This document shows, in pieces, positions 57,344 through 64,000 of a DNA stretch of 64,000 bases. Origin of the DNA: Suttonella sp. R2A3 (GTDB taxonomy: Bacteria; Pseudomonadota; Gammaproteobacteria; Cardiobacteriales; Cardiobacteriaceae); assembly GCF_021513215.1 (NCBI RefSeq), contig NZ_CP090975.1, forward strand, positions 1,357,501-1,421,500, read 5' to 3'. The number at the start of each line of letters is the position of its first letter. The stretch's first letter is position 1. The notes beneath the pieces were generated by a model. That model ran no database searches and was not told the DNA's origin. It worked only from the letters and a program-made list of their open reading frames with translations. Made by a program: the position numbers and the translations under genes.

Positions 57344-57369
57344 CAGTGGCTATCCCGGACTCATGGTTG

Positions 57370-57915
57370 CTATTTCACTAAAGCGCTGATCGTTTTGAAT
57401 ACGGGGTCTGTGCTGGTGCGAGTCAGTTCGAAGAGTATCGACTCGACGCTTGCCAGGCGCACGCCAGCGCTGATCATACGCGCGAGCGCGGTTTCGTGAT
57501 CGCTGGGGTTGCGTGATGAGCAGGCATCAGTGATCAGTACCGGTTGATAGCCATGATCGATTAAATCGAGCGCAGTTTGTAACACGCAGACATGCGTTTC
57601 GACGCCAAACAGTAGGCAAATCGGGCGTTGTTGCTCATCAATGAAGGCCATAGACGGTTCGTTATCGCACACACTAAAGCTGCGTTTTTCAAAAGTTGGC
57701 GCATCTTTAAGCAGCGGTAGTAATGCCTGAACCGTCTCACCCAGCCCTTTTTTATATTGCTGGTTGTGCATCACAGGCACATCAAGTGCGTTCAGCCCTT
57801 CGAGTAAGATTTTTGTGCGCGCAAGAACGCGTTCATGTTCATGAATATGCGGGGTCAGGCGCTCTTGCACATCAATCAATAAAGCGAGCGTTTGCGTGCG
57901 TTCAATACGTTGCAT
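57370..57915 (-). CDS. Isochorismatase-family cysteine hydrolase
   Basis: Hydrolase of 181 residues with the alpha/beta fold of isochorismatase. The catalytic triad is visible as D in LLIDVQERL, K in FEKRSFSV and C in GVETHVCVLQTALDL. The short form is similar to YcaC/nicotinamidase-like proteins whose substrates vary, so the reaction is not assigned. AGGAGA before the ATG at 57915 sets the start. Confidence 0.87.
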   Translation of the reverse strand: MQRIERTQTLALLIDVQERLTPHIHEHERVLARTKILLEGLNALDVPVMHNQQYKKGLGETVQALLPLLKDAPTFEKRSFSVCDNEPSMAFIDEQQRPICLLFGVETHVCVLQTALDLIDHGYQPVLITDACSSRNPSDHETALARMISAGVRLASVESILFELTRTSTDPVFKTISALVK

Positions 57916-57983
57916 GATGTTCTCCTCTTTTTTGCTACTGTGCCGCAAATATGGGGTTGATGCAAATACAGCTTGTGGATTGC

Positions 57984-58997
57984 TTACAGCGCTGTTTGCG
58001 GGTAATACATACCGATGGGCGCTTGCTCCGGCGTTGCTTTAGGGGCGGGGTCGTGCACCACTGAGCGGTTAATGCCGAGCTTGTTAAATAATTGCTTGTC
58101 GCGGTCTTCTTCGGGGTTCGCGGTGGTGAGCAGTTTGCAACCGTAAAAAATAGAATTCGCACCCGCCATGAAACACAGCGCCTGCATTTGCTCATTCATC
58201 TGTTCTCGCCCAGCAGACAAACGCACAGCCGAGCGCGGCATCATGATACGTGCGATGGCAATGATACGAATAAAATCAAAAGGTTCAAGGTCATCGGCTT
58301 GTGCAAGCGGTGTGCCTTGGACACGCACTAACTGGTTAATCGGTACCGATTCTGGTGGCGGATTGAGGTTCGCTAGCTCAACCAGCATCGCTAGTTGATC
58401 GTCCTCTTCTTCCCCCATGCCTAAAATACCGCCTGAGCAGATTTTCATCCCCGCCTCGCGCACATGCGTTAACGTATCAAGGCGATCATCGTAGCTACGC
58501 GTGCTGATGATTTCTGAATAGTAGCGACGCGAGGTGTCGAGGTTATGGTTATAGTAATCGAGCCCAGCGTTAGCGAGCTGCTGCGCTTTATCCGCGTTGA
58601 GCATGCCTAAAGTCATGCAGGTTTCCATACCCAGATCTTTAACTGCATGGATGACCTCTTGCAAATACGGCATGTCTTTATCTTTAGGGTCACGCCATGC
58701 AGCGCCCATGCAAAAGCGCGTTGCGCCTTGCTCTTTAGCACGCTTGGCCGCGGTGATAATTTCCTCGACTTTAAGCAGCGCCTCACGGCTAACGCCAGTG
58801 TGATAGCGCGCGCTTTGCGGGCAATATTTGCAATCCTCAGGGCAGGCGCCGGTTTTTATTGACAGCAAGGTGCTGATTTGTACGGCGTTGGGGTCATGGT
58901 GGGCGCGATGGACTTGTTGGGCTTGGAAAACCAAATCCATAAAAGGTAGCTCGTATAGCTTGCGAGCTTGTGCGACATCCCAAGGTATTTGACTCAT
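57984..58997 (-). CDS. bioB: Biotin synthase
   Basis: Radical-SAM enzyme inserting sulfur into dethiobiotin, the last step of biotin synthesis. The 337 residues have the CxxxCxxC motif in [40 protein letters not shown], and the arginine- and cysteine-bearing core with [10 protein letters not shown] and [12 protein letters not shown]. No other bio gene is in the window. It diverges from corA. Confidence 0.96.
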   Translation of the reverse strand: MSQIPWDVAQARKLYELPFMDLVFQAQQVHRAHHDPNAVQISTLLSIKTGACPEDCKYCPQSARYHTGVSREALLKVEEIITAAKRAKEQGATRFCMGAAWRDPKDKDMPYLQEVIHAVKDLGMETCMTLGMLNADKAQQLANAGLDYYNHNLDTSRRYYSEIISTRSYDDRLDTLTHVREAGMKICSGGILGMGEEEDDQLAMLVELANLNPPPESVPINQLVRVQGTPLAQADDLEPFDFIRIIAIARIMMPRSAVRLSAGREQMNEQMQALCFMAGANSIFYGCKLLTTANPEEDRDKQLFNKLGINRSVVHDPAPKATPEQAPIGMYYPQTAL

Positions 58998-59104
58998 GGT
59001 GTTTTTCCTCTATTTTGTGCGCGCTATCTTATCACTTCATCTCACATCGACAAGTGGATTAAACTGGGTGAAAATAGCAGTCACATCCAAAAATAAAGTT
59101 AGTG

Positions 59105-60079
59105 ATGAGCCAAATAATTCACACCCGCTATAGCGAACATGACCTTGAGCGGCAAGCGCTCGATCCACAAGCCAGCGTTTTACCGGATATGAGTGATGGT
59201 GCGTTGCATTGGTTGGATTTCTCTGGCGTACCTTCGCATGACACCCTAAGCACGCTATTAGCCCCATTGGGGATTCACGAATTGGTGCTTGAAGATATTT
59301 GTAATCCACGTCAGCAACCGAAAACCGAGCGTTATGATGACGCGCTGTTTTTAGTATCACGCGCTTTGGAGTATCGCGAGTCGAAACTCACCAGCGAAGC
59401 GGTATCCTTTTTGATTAAAGAGCATGTGGTACTAACCTTCCGTAGCGGGAAAATCGATGTTTTTGCACCAATGGCTGCGCGATTTGATCATTCGCCACGC
59501 GAATCAGAGAAACTCAATGCTGGATTTTTGGCTTATAGCCTGCTTGATTGCCTGGTGGATGATTATTTTGCAGTGATCGAGAAGCTGCTTGATAAAATCG
59601 AACAGGCAGACCTCAAACTGTTTTCAGCAACGGGCAAAAATACGCTCAATAAAGCGCATCGGCTACGCTTAGATACTGGTAAGCTGCGGCGTAGCATTCG
59701 TCGCACCCATGATGCGGTGATGCAGCTGATGCGTAGCGAACATCCGCTGATTGACGCGCATAATAAAACCTATTTTCGCGATGTGCTTGATCATAGCATC
59801 CAGATGCTTGATACCCTGGAAGGCGCGAATGACACAATCACCTCACTCGCTGGAACCTATCTCAACATTCAATCGAATCAGCTGAATCTACAAATGCGCT
59901 TGCTGACGGTGATCACAATTTTATTCATGCCACTAACGGTGATTACCGGTATTTATGGGATGAATTTTGCTTATATGCCTGAGCTACAGTGGCGTTATGC
60001 GTATTTTGTGGTGCTGGGGGTGATGCTATCGATTGTCGTGGTATTATTGTGGTTATTTCGTCGAAAACGTTGGTTATAG
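59105..60079 (+). CDS. corA: CorA-family magnesium/metal transporter
   Basis: Pentameric inner-membrane channel for Mg2+ (Co2+, Ni2+). The 324 residues form a large cytoplasmic funnel and two C-terminal helices; the selectivity motif GMN is present in ITGIYGMNFAYMPEL. LTVITILFMPLTVITGIYG forms the pore helix and a basic RRKRWL tail ends it. The ATG at 59105 directly follows a GTG in frame; there is no strong ribosome binding site. Confidence 0.94.
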   Translation: MSQIIHTRYSEHDLERQALDPQASVLPDMSDGALHWLDFSGVPSHDTLSTLLAPLGIHELVLEDICNPRQQPKTERYDDALFLVSRALEYRESKLTSEAVSFLIKEHVVLTFRSGKIDVFAPMAARFDHSPRESEKLNAGFLAYSLLDCLVDDYFAVIEKLLDKIEQADLKLFSATGKNTLNKAHRLRLDTGKLRRSIRRTHDAVMQLMRSEHPLIDAHNKTYFRDVLDHSIQMLDTLEGANDTITSLAGTYLNIQSNQLNLQMRLLTVITILFMPLTVITGIYGMNFAYMPELQWRYAYFVVLGVMLSIVVVLLWLFRRKRWL

Positions 60080-60087
60080 GAAAAACT

Positions 60088-60339
60088 ATGATGGATTTAC
60101 TCGCTATGTTGGTGATCGGGTTTATCGCGGGTTTGCTCGCGCGGGCGATTTTTCCTGGCGATGACAAATTAGGCTGTTTTTTAACCATTGGTTTGGGTAT
60201 TGCCGGTTCGTTTGTTGCAGGATTTATTGGTCGAGGACTCGGTTGGTACAGCGAAGGTGAGCCGGTTGGTTTTATCATGTCGGTGCTGGGCGCGATTTTG
60301 ATTTTGTTCATTTATAACAAAGTGAAAAACCCTCGGTGA
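60088..60339 (+). CDS. GlsB/YeaQ/YmgE family small membrane protein
   Basis: Three-helix membrane protein of 83 residues with repeated glycines: LVIGFIAGLLARAIFPGDD, LTIGLGIAGSFVAGFIGR and GFIMSVLGAILILFIYNKV. The glycine-rich pattern is that of transglycosylase-associated or YeaQ/YmgE proteins, whose role is not settled; some are stress-induced. AGGAAAAA precedes the ATG. Its end overlaps dapF by four bases (GTGA). Confidence 0.87.
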   Translation: MMDLLAMLVIGFIAGLLARAIFPGDDKLGCFLTIGLGIAGSFVAGFIGRGLGWYSEGEPVGFIMSVLGAILILFIYNKVKNPR

Positions 60340-61172
60340 GTATTCGCCAATTCAGCAAAATGCACGGTTTGGGTAACGATTTTGTTGTCCTAAACGCCTT
60401 AGGCGAGCCGTTTGACTGGTCACCAGGAAAAATTACTGCATTGGCTGATCGCTATACCGGGATTGGCTTTGACCAACTGTTGGTTGTTGAGCCAACCGAA
60501 CAAGAAAACCTCGATTTTGCCTATCGGATTTTTAACGCCGATGGCAGTGAGGTTGAGCACTGTGGCAATGGCGCGCGCTGTTTTGGTAAGTTCGTACGCG
60601 ATCAAGGCTTGTGTCCAGAGCGTACAAACTATCGCGTTGCGGTAAAAAAAGGCACGATTGAGATTGCCTATGTGGACACGCGCGACGAAGTGGATTATTT
60701 CCGCGTAGATATGGGTGAGCCTGATTTTACGCCGCTAAGTGCGCAACAAACCAGTCAATTACAGCAGCCGATTACAGTTGGTGGGCGCAACGAACAAGGG
60801 GCGATTGTCTCGATGGGTAACCCGCATGTTGTATTGTGCTGTCAGAGCGTTGATACAGCGCCTGTGGCAACGGTTGGCGCCGCTTTGCAAGATCATAGCC
60901 TGTTTCCAGAACAAGTTAATGTTGGCTTTATGCAGGTGCTTGATCGAGGTCATATTCGCCTGCGCGTTTTTGAGCGTGGCGTAGGGGAAACTCAGGCCTG
61001 CGGAACAGGCGCATGCGCCGCTGTGGCCACCGGGATTGCTGCTGGAGATTTGGATTCATGCGTGCGTGTTGACCTGCTGCGTGGCTCGCTGGAGATCTTT
61101 TGGCAAGGAGTGGGCCATCCGCTGATGATGATCGGTCCGGCCGAGACGGTTTATCATGGCGAGCTGCTATGA
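60336..61172 (+). CDS. dapF: Diaminopimelate epimerase
   Basis: Converts LL- to meso-diaminopimelate for peptidoglycan and lysine. The 278 residues match family length. Both catalytic cysteines are seen: VEHCGNGARCFGKFV and QACGTGACAAV. KMHGLGNDFVVL is the conserved N-terminus. The start is GTG overlapping the preceding gene. ATGA overlap with xerC; the DUF484 gene that often sits between dapF and xerC is absent. Confidence 0.96.
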   Translation: MSIRQFSKMHGLGNDFVVLNALGEPFDWSPGKITALADRYTGIGFDQLLVVEPTEQENLDFAYRIFNADGSEVEHCGNGARCFGKFVRDQGLCPERTNYRVAVKKGTIEIAYVDTRDEVDYFRVDMGEPDFTPLSAQQTSQLQQPITVGGRNEQGAIVSMGNPHVVLCCQSVDTAPVATVGAALQDHSLFPEQVNVGFMQVLDRGHIRLRVFERGVGETQACGTGACAAVATGIAAGDLDSCVRVDLLRGSLEIFWQGVGHPLMMIGPAETVYHGELL

Positions 61173-62077
61173 GAGGTGCAGATAATCACCAATTATTAAG
61201 CGCCTTTTTAGATGTGCTGCGTTATGAGCGTCAGCTGGCTCGTAGCACGATCACGACCTACCAACGCCTCCTTGAAGCGCATCTCGACGAGCTAGAACAG
61301 CCGCTGAATGAGGTGGATCAAGAAACCTTACAACGCTTGCTTAACCGCGCGCATCAGTGCGGCATGAAGTCGCGCACGCTCAATCAGCATCGTGCCGCTT
61401 GGCGAGGACTCTACGGCTGGTTGTGCGAACGTGGTTATATGGCAACCGATCCAGCCGAAGCGCTGGTGCTGCCCAAACAGCGTGATAAGCCATTACTCAA
61501 AGCGCTTTCTCCCGATGCAATAGCTAACCTGCTGCGCCCTCCACCGGATGATGAACCCCTGGATTTGCGCGATCATGCCATCCTCGAGTTGTTTTATAGC
61601 AGCGGTCTGCGTTTAGCAGAGCTTGCCGCGCTTGATGCTTCTATAGCGGGCAAAACCAGCGCTGCGATTCGTGGTAAAGGCGATAAAACACGCAATATTT
61701 ATATTGGTCAGGCGGCAAATCAAGCGTTAGCACGCTGGTTAAAGGTACGCGAAGGCTGGCTGGCACCGGAGCGAGCAGAATCAGCGCTCTTTATTTCGCA
61801 GCGTGGCACACGCCTGACACACCGTGGTATCCAGCAGGCCATCGTGCGCTATGGGAAGAAATTTTTACCCGATCAACCGCTACACCCGCATATGTTGCGC
61901 CATAGCTTTGCCGGGCATGTGTTGCAATCGAGTCAAAATATTCGCGCGGTTCAAGAGTTGCTTGGCCATAGCAGTCTGAACACCACACAAATCTATACCC
62001 ATCTGGATTTTCAACATCTTAGTCAGGTTTATGACCAAAGCCATCCACGCGCACGGGCAAAGATTAAGAAGAAGTAA
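61169..62077 (+). CDS. xerC: Tyrosine recombinase XerC
   Basis: Site-specific recombinase resolving chromosome dimers at dif with XerD. The 302 residues have a SAM-like N-domain and a catalytic domain. Active-site residues are R in SSGLRLAELAAL, K in RGKGDKTRNIYI, H-R in LHPHMLRHSFAGHVL, H in ELLGHSSLNTTQIYTHL and the Tyr in QIYTHL. The ATG at 61169 fits the coupled overlap; longer upstream extension lies inside dapF. Confidence 0.94.
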   Translation: MRGADNHQLLSAFLDVLRYERQLARSTITTYQRLLEAHLDELEQPLNEVDQETLQRLLNRAHQCGMKSRTLNQHRAAWRGLYGWLCERGYMATDPAEALVLPKQRDKPLLKALSPDAIANLLRPPPDDEPLDLRDHAILELFYSSGLRLAELAALDASIAGKTSAAIRGKGDKTRNIYIGQAANQALARWLKVREGWLAPERAESALFISQRGTRLTHRGIQQAIVRYGKKFLPDQPLHPHMLRHSFAGHVLQSSQNIRAVQELLGHSSLNTTQIYTHLDFQHLSQVYDQSHPRARAKIKKK

Positions 62078-62097
62078 TCACCCCGCGGTGCACTTAT

Positions 62098-62126
62098 TTG
62101 CATTTACTCCACGAAATCTTTATATT
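62098..62126 (+). promoter_or_regulatory. Putative sigma70 promoter of the azurin gene
   Basis: TTGCAT (62098-62103) and TATATT (62121-62126) are spaced by exactly 17 bp, near-consensus at both elements, and lie 37 bases before the azurin start. Confidence 0.65.
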
Positions 62127-62162
62127 AAATGCGAGCTTTTAACCAACTTTTGGAAGGCAATT

Positions 62163-62612
62163 ATGAAAAAACTACTTACTTTGGCAGCTGTTGCTGCATT
62201 ATCTGCTGGTGCTTATGCTGCTGATGAATGTAAAGTCGTTATCGAAGGTAACGATTCTATGCAGTACAACATCGATAACTTCGAGATTGATACTGAAGCA
62301 TGTGCGGAGTTCACCATTGAACTGAAGCACGTTGGTTCACTGCCTAAAGCAGCAATGGGCCACAACGTGGTTATCTCTAAAACAGAAGATTTCCAAGCGG
62401 TTGCTAACGATAGTATCGCAGCTGGCGTTGACCACGATTACATCAAGCCAGAAGATGATCGCATCATCGCACATACCGGTTTGATCGGTGGTGGCGAGTC
62501 AACCGAAATCACCTTCTCAACTGAAGCGTTGGCAAAAGACGGTGAATACACCTTCTTCTGTAGCTTCCCTGGCCACAGCGCGATTATGAACGGTACCGTT
62601 ACTGTTAAATAA
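62163..62612 (+). CDS. Azurin (blue copper protein)
   Basis: Periplasmic type 1 copper electron carrier, 149 residues. The signal peptide KKLLTLAAVAALSAGAYA is cleaved to give a mature ~129-residue protein, the typical azurin length. Copper ligands are H in MGHNVVI, then C, H and M in FFCSFPGHSAIMNG; a disulfide between early cysteines is likely. GGAAGG precedes the ATG. It may donate electrons to a c-type acceptor such as the cbb3 oxidase; that link is inference. Confidence 0.95.
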   Translation: MKKLLTLAAVAALSAGAYAADECKVVIEGNDSMQYNIDNFEIDTEACAEFTIELKHVGSLPKAAMGHNVVISKTEDFQAVANDSIAAGVDHDYIKPEDDRIIAHTGLIGGGESTEITFSTEALAKDGEYTFFCSFPGHSAIMNGTVTVK

Positions 62613-62627
62613 GAGGCTAGCCTTGAT

Positions 62628-62659
62628 AAAAAAACCGCAGTGTTCGCTGCGGTTTTTTT
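62628..62659. terminator. Bidirectional rho-independent terminator
   Basis: Stem CCGCAG (62635-62640) / CTGCGG (62647-62652) with a six-base loop, flanked by A7 on the left and T7 on the right, so it can end both the azurin gene and the convergent glutaredoxin-like gene. Confidence 0.9.
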
Positions 62660-62897
62660 ATGCCTGCTCGGCTAACCAGACGGCGAGTTGCTCAGTATTA
62701 AACGGATAGAGCAGCTCTTGATCGCTTTCTGGACAATAAACCACTGGGACCAATACACCATAACGCGCTTGTAGCGCACTGCTTTGATCGATATCGAGCA
62801 CAGTGAATACGGCATTTTGTGCACGCAACATATGTTCTGCGTGTTGGCACAGATGGCAGCCTTGGCGGCTCATGAGTTGTAAGGTTTTTTCGCGCAT
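62658..62897 (-). CDS. Glutaredoxin-like (DUF836) protein
   Basis: Thioredoxin-fold protein of 79 residues. The redox motif is SRQGCHLCQHAEHML (CxxC), followed by FTVLDIDQSSALQARYGVLVPVVY with the cis-proline region. Start at 62897 after AAGGAT; an upstream GTG adds eight residues and cannot be excluded. Its DNA end reaches into the shared terminator. Confidence 0.85.
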   Translation of the reverse strand: MREKTLQLMSRQGCHLCQHAEHMLRAQNAVFTVLDIDQSSALQARYGVLVPVVYCPESDQELLYPFNTEQLAVWLAEQA

Positions 62898-62958
62898 CTC
62901 TGTTTTATCCTTATTGAACACCGTACAATAGATGTTTATTCATCATAAACATCTGACT

Positions 62959-63765
62959 ATGACTCTTTTTGAAGCCACCATCCTTGCCTTGGTGCAAGGC
63001 GCCACCGAATTTTTGCCTGTTTCCAGCTCAGCACATCTGATCCTAGTACCAAAATTGCTGGGTTGGGCCGACCAGGGCTTGGCGTTTGATGTGATTGTTC
63101 ATGTGGGGACACTCACCGCGGTGCTTGCGTATTTCCGTCGTGACCTGGCGCAAATTATCGTCCATTGGTTTCAACAATTCAAACGCGATCATCACGATCC
63201 TCAAGGCTACGCACGCTTAGGCAACCTGATTATTTTGGCCACGATTCCAACCGGATTGATCGGTTTGGTGATCAATCAATATCTTGATGATGGTCTTTTG
63301 CGTCACCCTTTGGTGATTGCCGGGGCAACGTTTGTTTTTGCTTTGGCGCTATGGTGGGCGGATCGCTATGGCAAACGGCGCAAAGCGATTGAACAAACCA
63401 CGGTTAAAGCGGCGATGATATACGGGCTTGCGCAAGCAGTTGCCTTAATCCCCGGCACATCACGCTCGGGGATCACCATCACCGCCGGGCTGATGCTCGG
63501 TTTTACCCGTGAAGCAGCGGCGCGTTTTTCGTTTTTAATGTCGATCCCGATTATCGTACTGGCCGGTGGGCTAAAGCTGAAAGAATTGATCGAACAACCC
63601 GAAGCGGTGGCGGTGATGCCGTTAGTGGTTGGGTTTGTCGTATCCGCGCTATCAGCCTACGCCTGTATTGCGATTTTCATGAAATTACTCGAGCGCACAG
63701 GCATGGGTATTTATGTGATTTACCGAATCTTGCTGGCCGCTGTGCTGGTTTGGGTATTTATTTAA
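62959..63765 (+). CDS. uppP: Undecaprenyl-diphosphatase UppP (BacA)
   Basis: Membrane phosphatase producing undecaprenyl phosphate, the carrier for cell-wall precursors; extra copies give bacitracin resistance. The 268 residues include QGATEFLPVSSSAHLIL with the catalytic Glu, and PGTSRSGITITAGLMLGFTREAAARFSFL with the active Arg/Ser. The second ATG (62959) matches the usual N-terminus; the first (62932) would add nine residues. Neither has a good ribosome binding site. Confidence 0.93.
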   Translation: MTLFEATILALVQGATEFLPVSSSAHLILVPKLLGWADQGLAFDVIVHVGTLTAVLAYFRRDLAQIIVHWFQQFKRDHHDPQGYARLGNLIILATIPTGLIGLVINQYLDDGLLRHPLVIAGATFVFALALWWADRYGKRRKAIEQTTVKAAMIYGLAQAVALIPGTSRSGITITAGLMLGFTREAAARFSFLMSIPIIVLAGGLKLKELIEQPEAVAVMPLVVGFVVSALSAYACIAIFMKLLERTGMGIYVIYRILLAAVLVWVFI

Positions 63766-63813
63766 TTGGCGCTACAATACGCAGAGAAACATAACACCAA
63801 AAAAGAGGACACT

Positions 63814-64000
63814 ATGGGTTTTTTACAAGGCAAAAAAATCTTAATTACCGGGCTTGCGAGTAATCTATCGATTGCCTACGGTATCGCAGAAGCCATGCAC
63901 CGCGAGGGCGCAGAGCTGGCATTTACCTATCAAAACGAAAAACTCAAACCGCGCGTAGAAAAAATGGGCGCAGCATTTGGCAGCGAGATTTTCTTACCCT
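63814..64000 (+). CDS. fabI: Enoyl-[acyl-carrier-protein] reductase FabI, 5' part only
   Basis: NADH-dependent enoyl-ACP reductase of fatty acid synthesis, cut by the window edge after about 62 residues. The N-terminus [20 protein letters not shown] and [20 protein letters not shown] contain the SDR-type cofactor motif of FabI (GxxSNxSIAxG). GAGGA precedes the ATG. Confidence 0.9.
   Translation, partial: MGFLQGKKILITGLASNLSIAYGIAEAMHREGAELAFTYQNEKLKPRVEKMGAAFGSEIFLP

Noticed and set aside
1-64000. Mobile elements, CRISPR arrays, tRNA or rRNA genes, toxin-antitoxin or defence islands
   Set aside because: No transposase, integrase of the phage type, regularly spaced repeats or RNA gene signatures were seen; the only recombinase is the housekeeping XerC.

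Overview
The window is a gene-dense stretch of a bacterial chromosome with almost no accessory DNA. The gene content and order point to a gammaproteobacterium: pepA divergent from lptF-lptG, ccoNOQP followed by ccoGHIS, hisI-hisE-tatABC, dapF next to xerC, and LuxS, LpxH and RsmJ. Azurin, cbb3 oxidase, a seven-gene Mrp antiporter and a three-gene (PntAa/PntAb/PntB) transhydrogenase fit an aerobic to microaerobic, respiring, Gram-negative organism. I cannot name the genus from the sequence alone. No rRNA, tRNA, insertion sequence, prophage or CRISPR array was seen, and no gap between genes exceeds 300 bases.

Layout. 1-3.5 kb: the 5' part of pepA, divergent from lptFG (LPS export). 3.8-12.2 kb: the cbb3 oxidase genes ccoNOQP, a terminator, then the assembly genes ccoGHIS and a SafE-like membrane protein. 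12.2-13.6 kb: a nucleoside-recognition (gate) membrane protein and rlmH on the minus strand. 13.7-19.2 kb: ackA-pta, hisI-hisE and tatABC, tightly packed. 19.2-23.4 kb (minus): two cyclophilins, lpxH, a CBS-domain protein, an ArsB/NhaD-type transporter and a small lipoprotein. 23.4-28.4 kb: cysS, a membrane-anchored NERD protein, purF-rsmJ-thiamine pyrophosphokinase. 28.5-35.1 kb: a YihY/BrkB protein, a universal stress protein coupled to an uncharacterised HExxH protein, an FKBP isomerase, an EamA transporter, a sodium:alanine symporter and an NlpE-domain protein. 35.1-38.5 kb (minus): ptsH-ptsI and luxS-mtnN. 38.7-44.5 kb: a DUF945 protein, a flavoprotein, a PhnA/YjdM zinc ribbon, an FAH-family enzyme, znuA and dapD. 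44.6-53.2 kb: mrpABCDEFG converging on pntAa-pntAb-pntB. 53.4-59 kb: a lipoprotein, a YoaK-like protein, fbp, a DUF2804 protein, an isochorismatase-like hydrolase and bioB. 59.1-64 kb: corA, a GlsB/YeaQ protein, dapF-xerC, azurin, a glutaredoxin-like protein, uppP and the start of fabI.

How it works together. The main themes are respiration and ion gradients (cbb3 oxidase with its copper and heme assembly factors, azurin as a possible electron donor, Pnt transhydrogenase, Mrp Na+/H+ antiporter, Na+:alanine symporter), envelope assembly (LptFG, LpxH, UppP, DapD, DapF, FabI, Tat export, periplasmic isomerases) and central metabolism (AckA-Pta, Fbp, PTS phosphorelay, SAM by-product recycling by MtnN-LuxS). 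Many neighbours share ATGA or TGATG junctions, so translational coupling is common.

I did not find a convincing undescribed system. The best leads are a small HExxH protein coupled to a universal stress protein, a 16-bp perfect palindrome before ackA, an 11-bp tandem duplication that copies the ptsH ribosome binding site, a MrpE without its usual N-terminal membrane part, and a lpxH-CBS-transporter-lipoprotein set.
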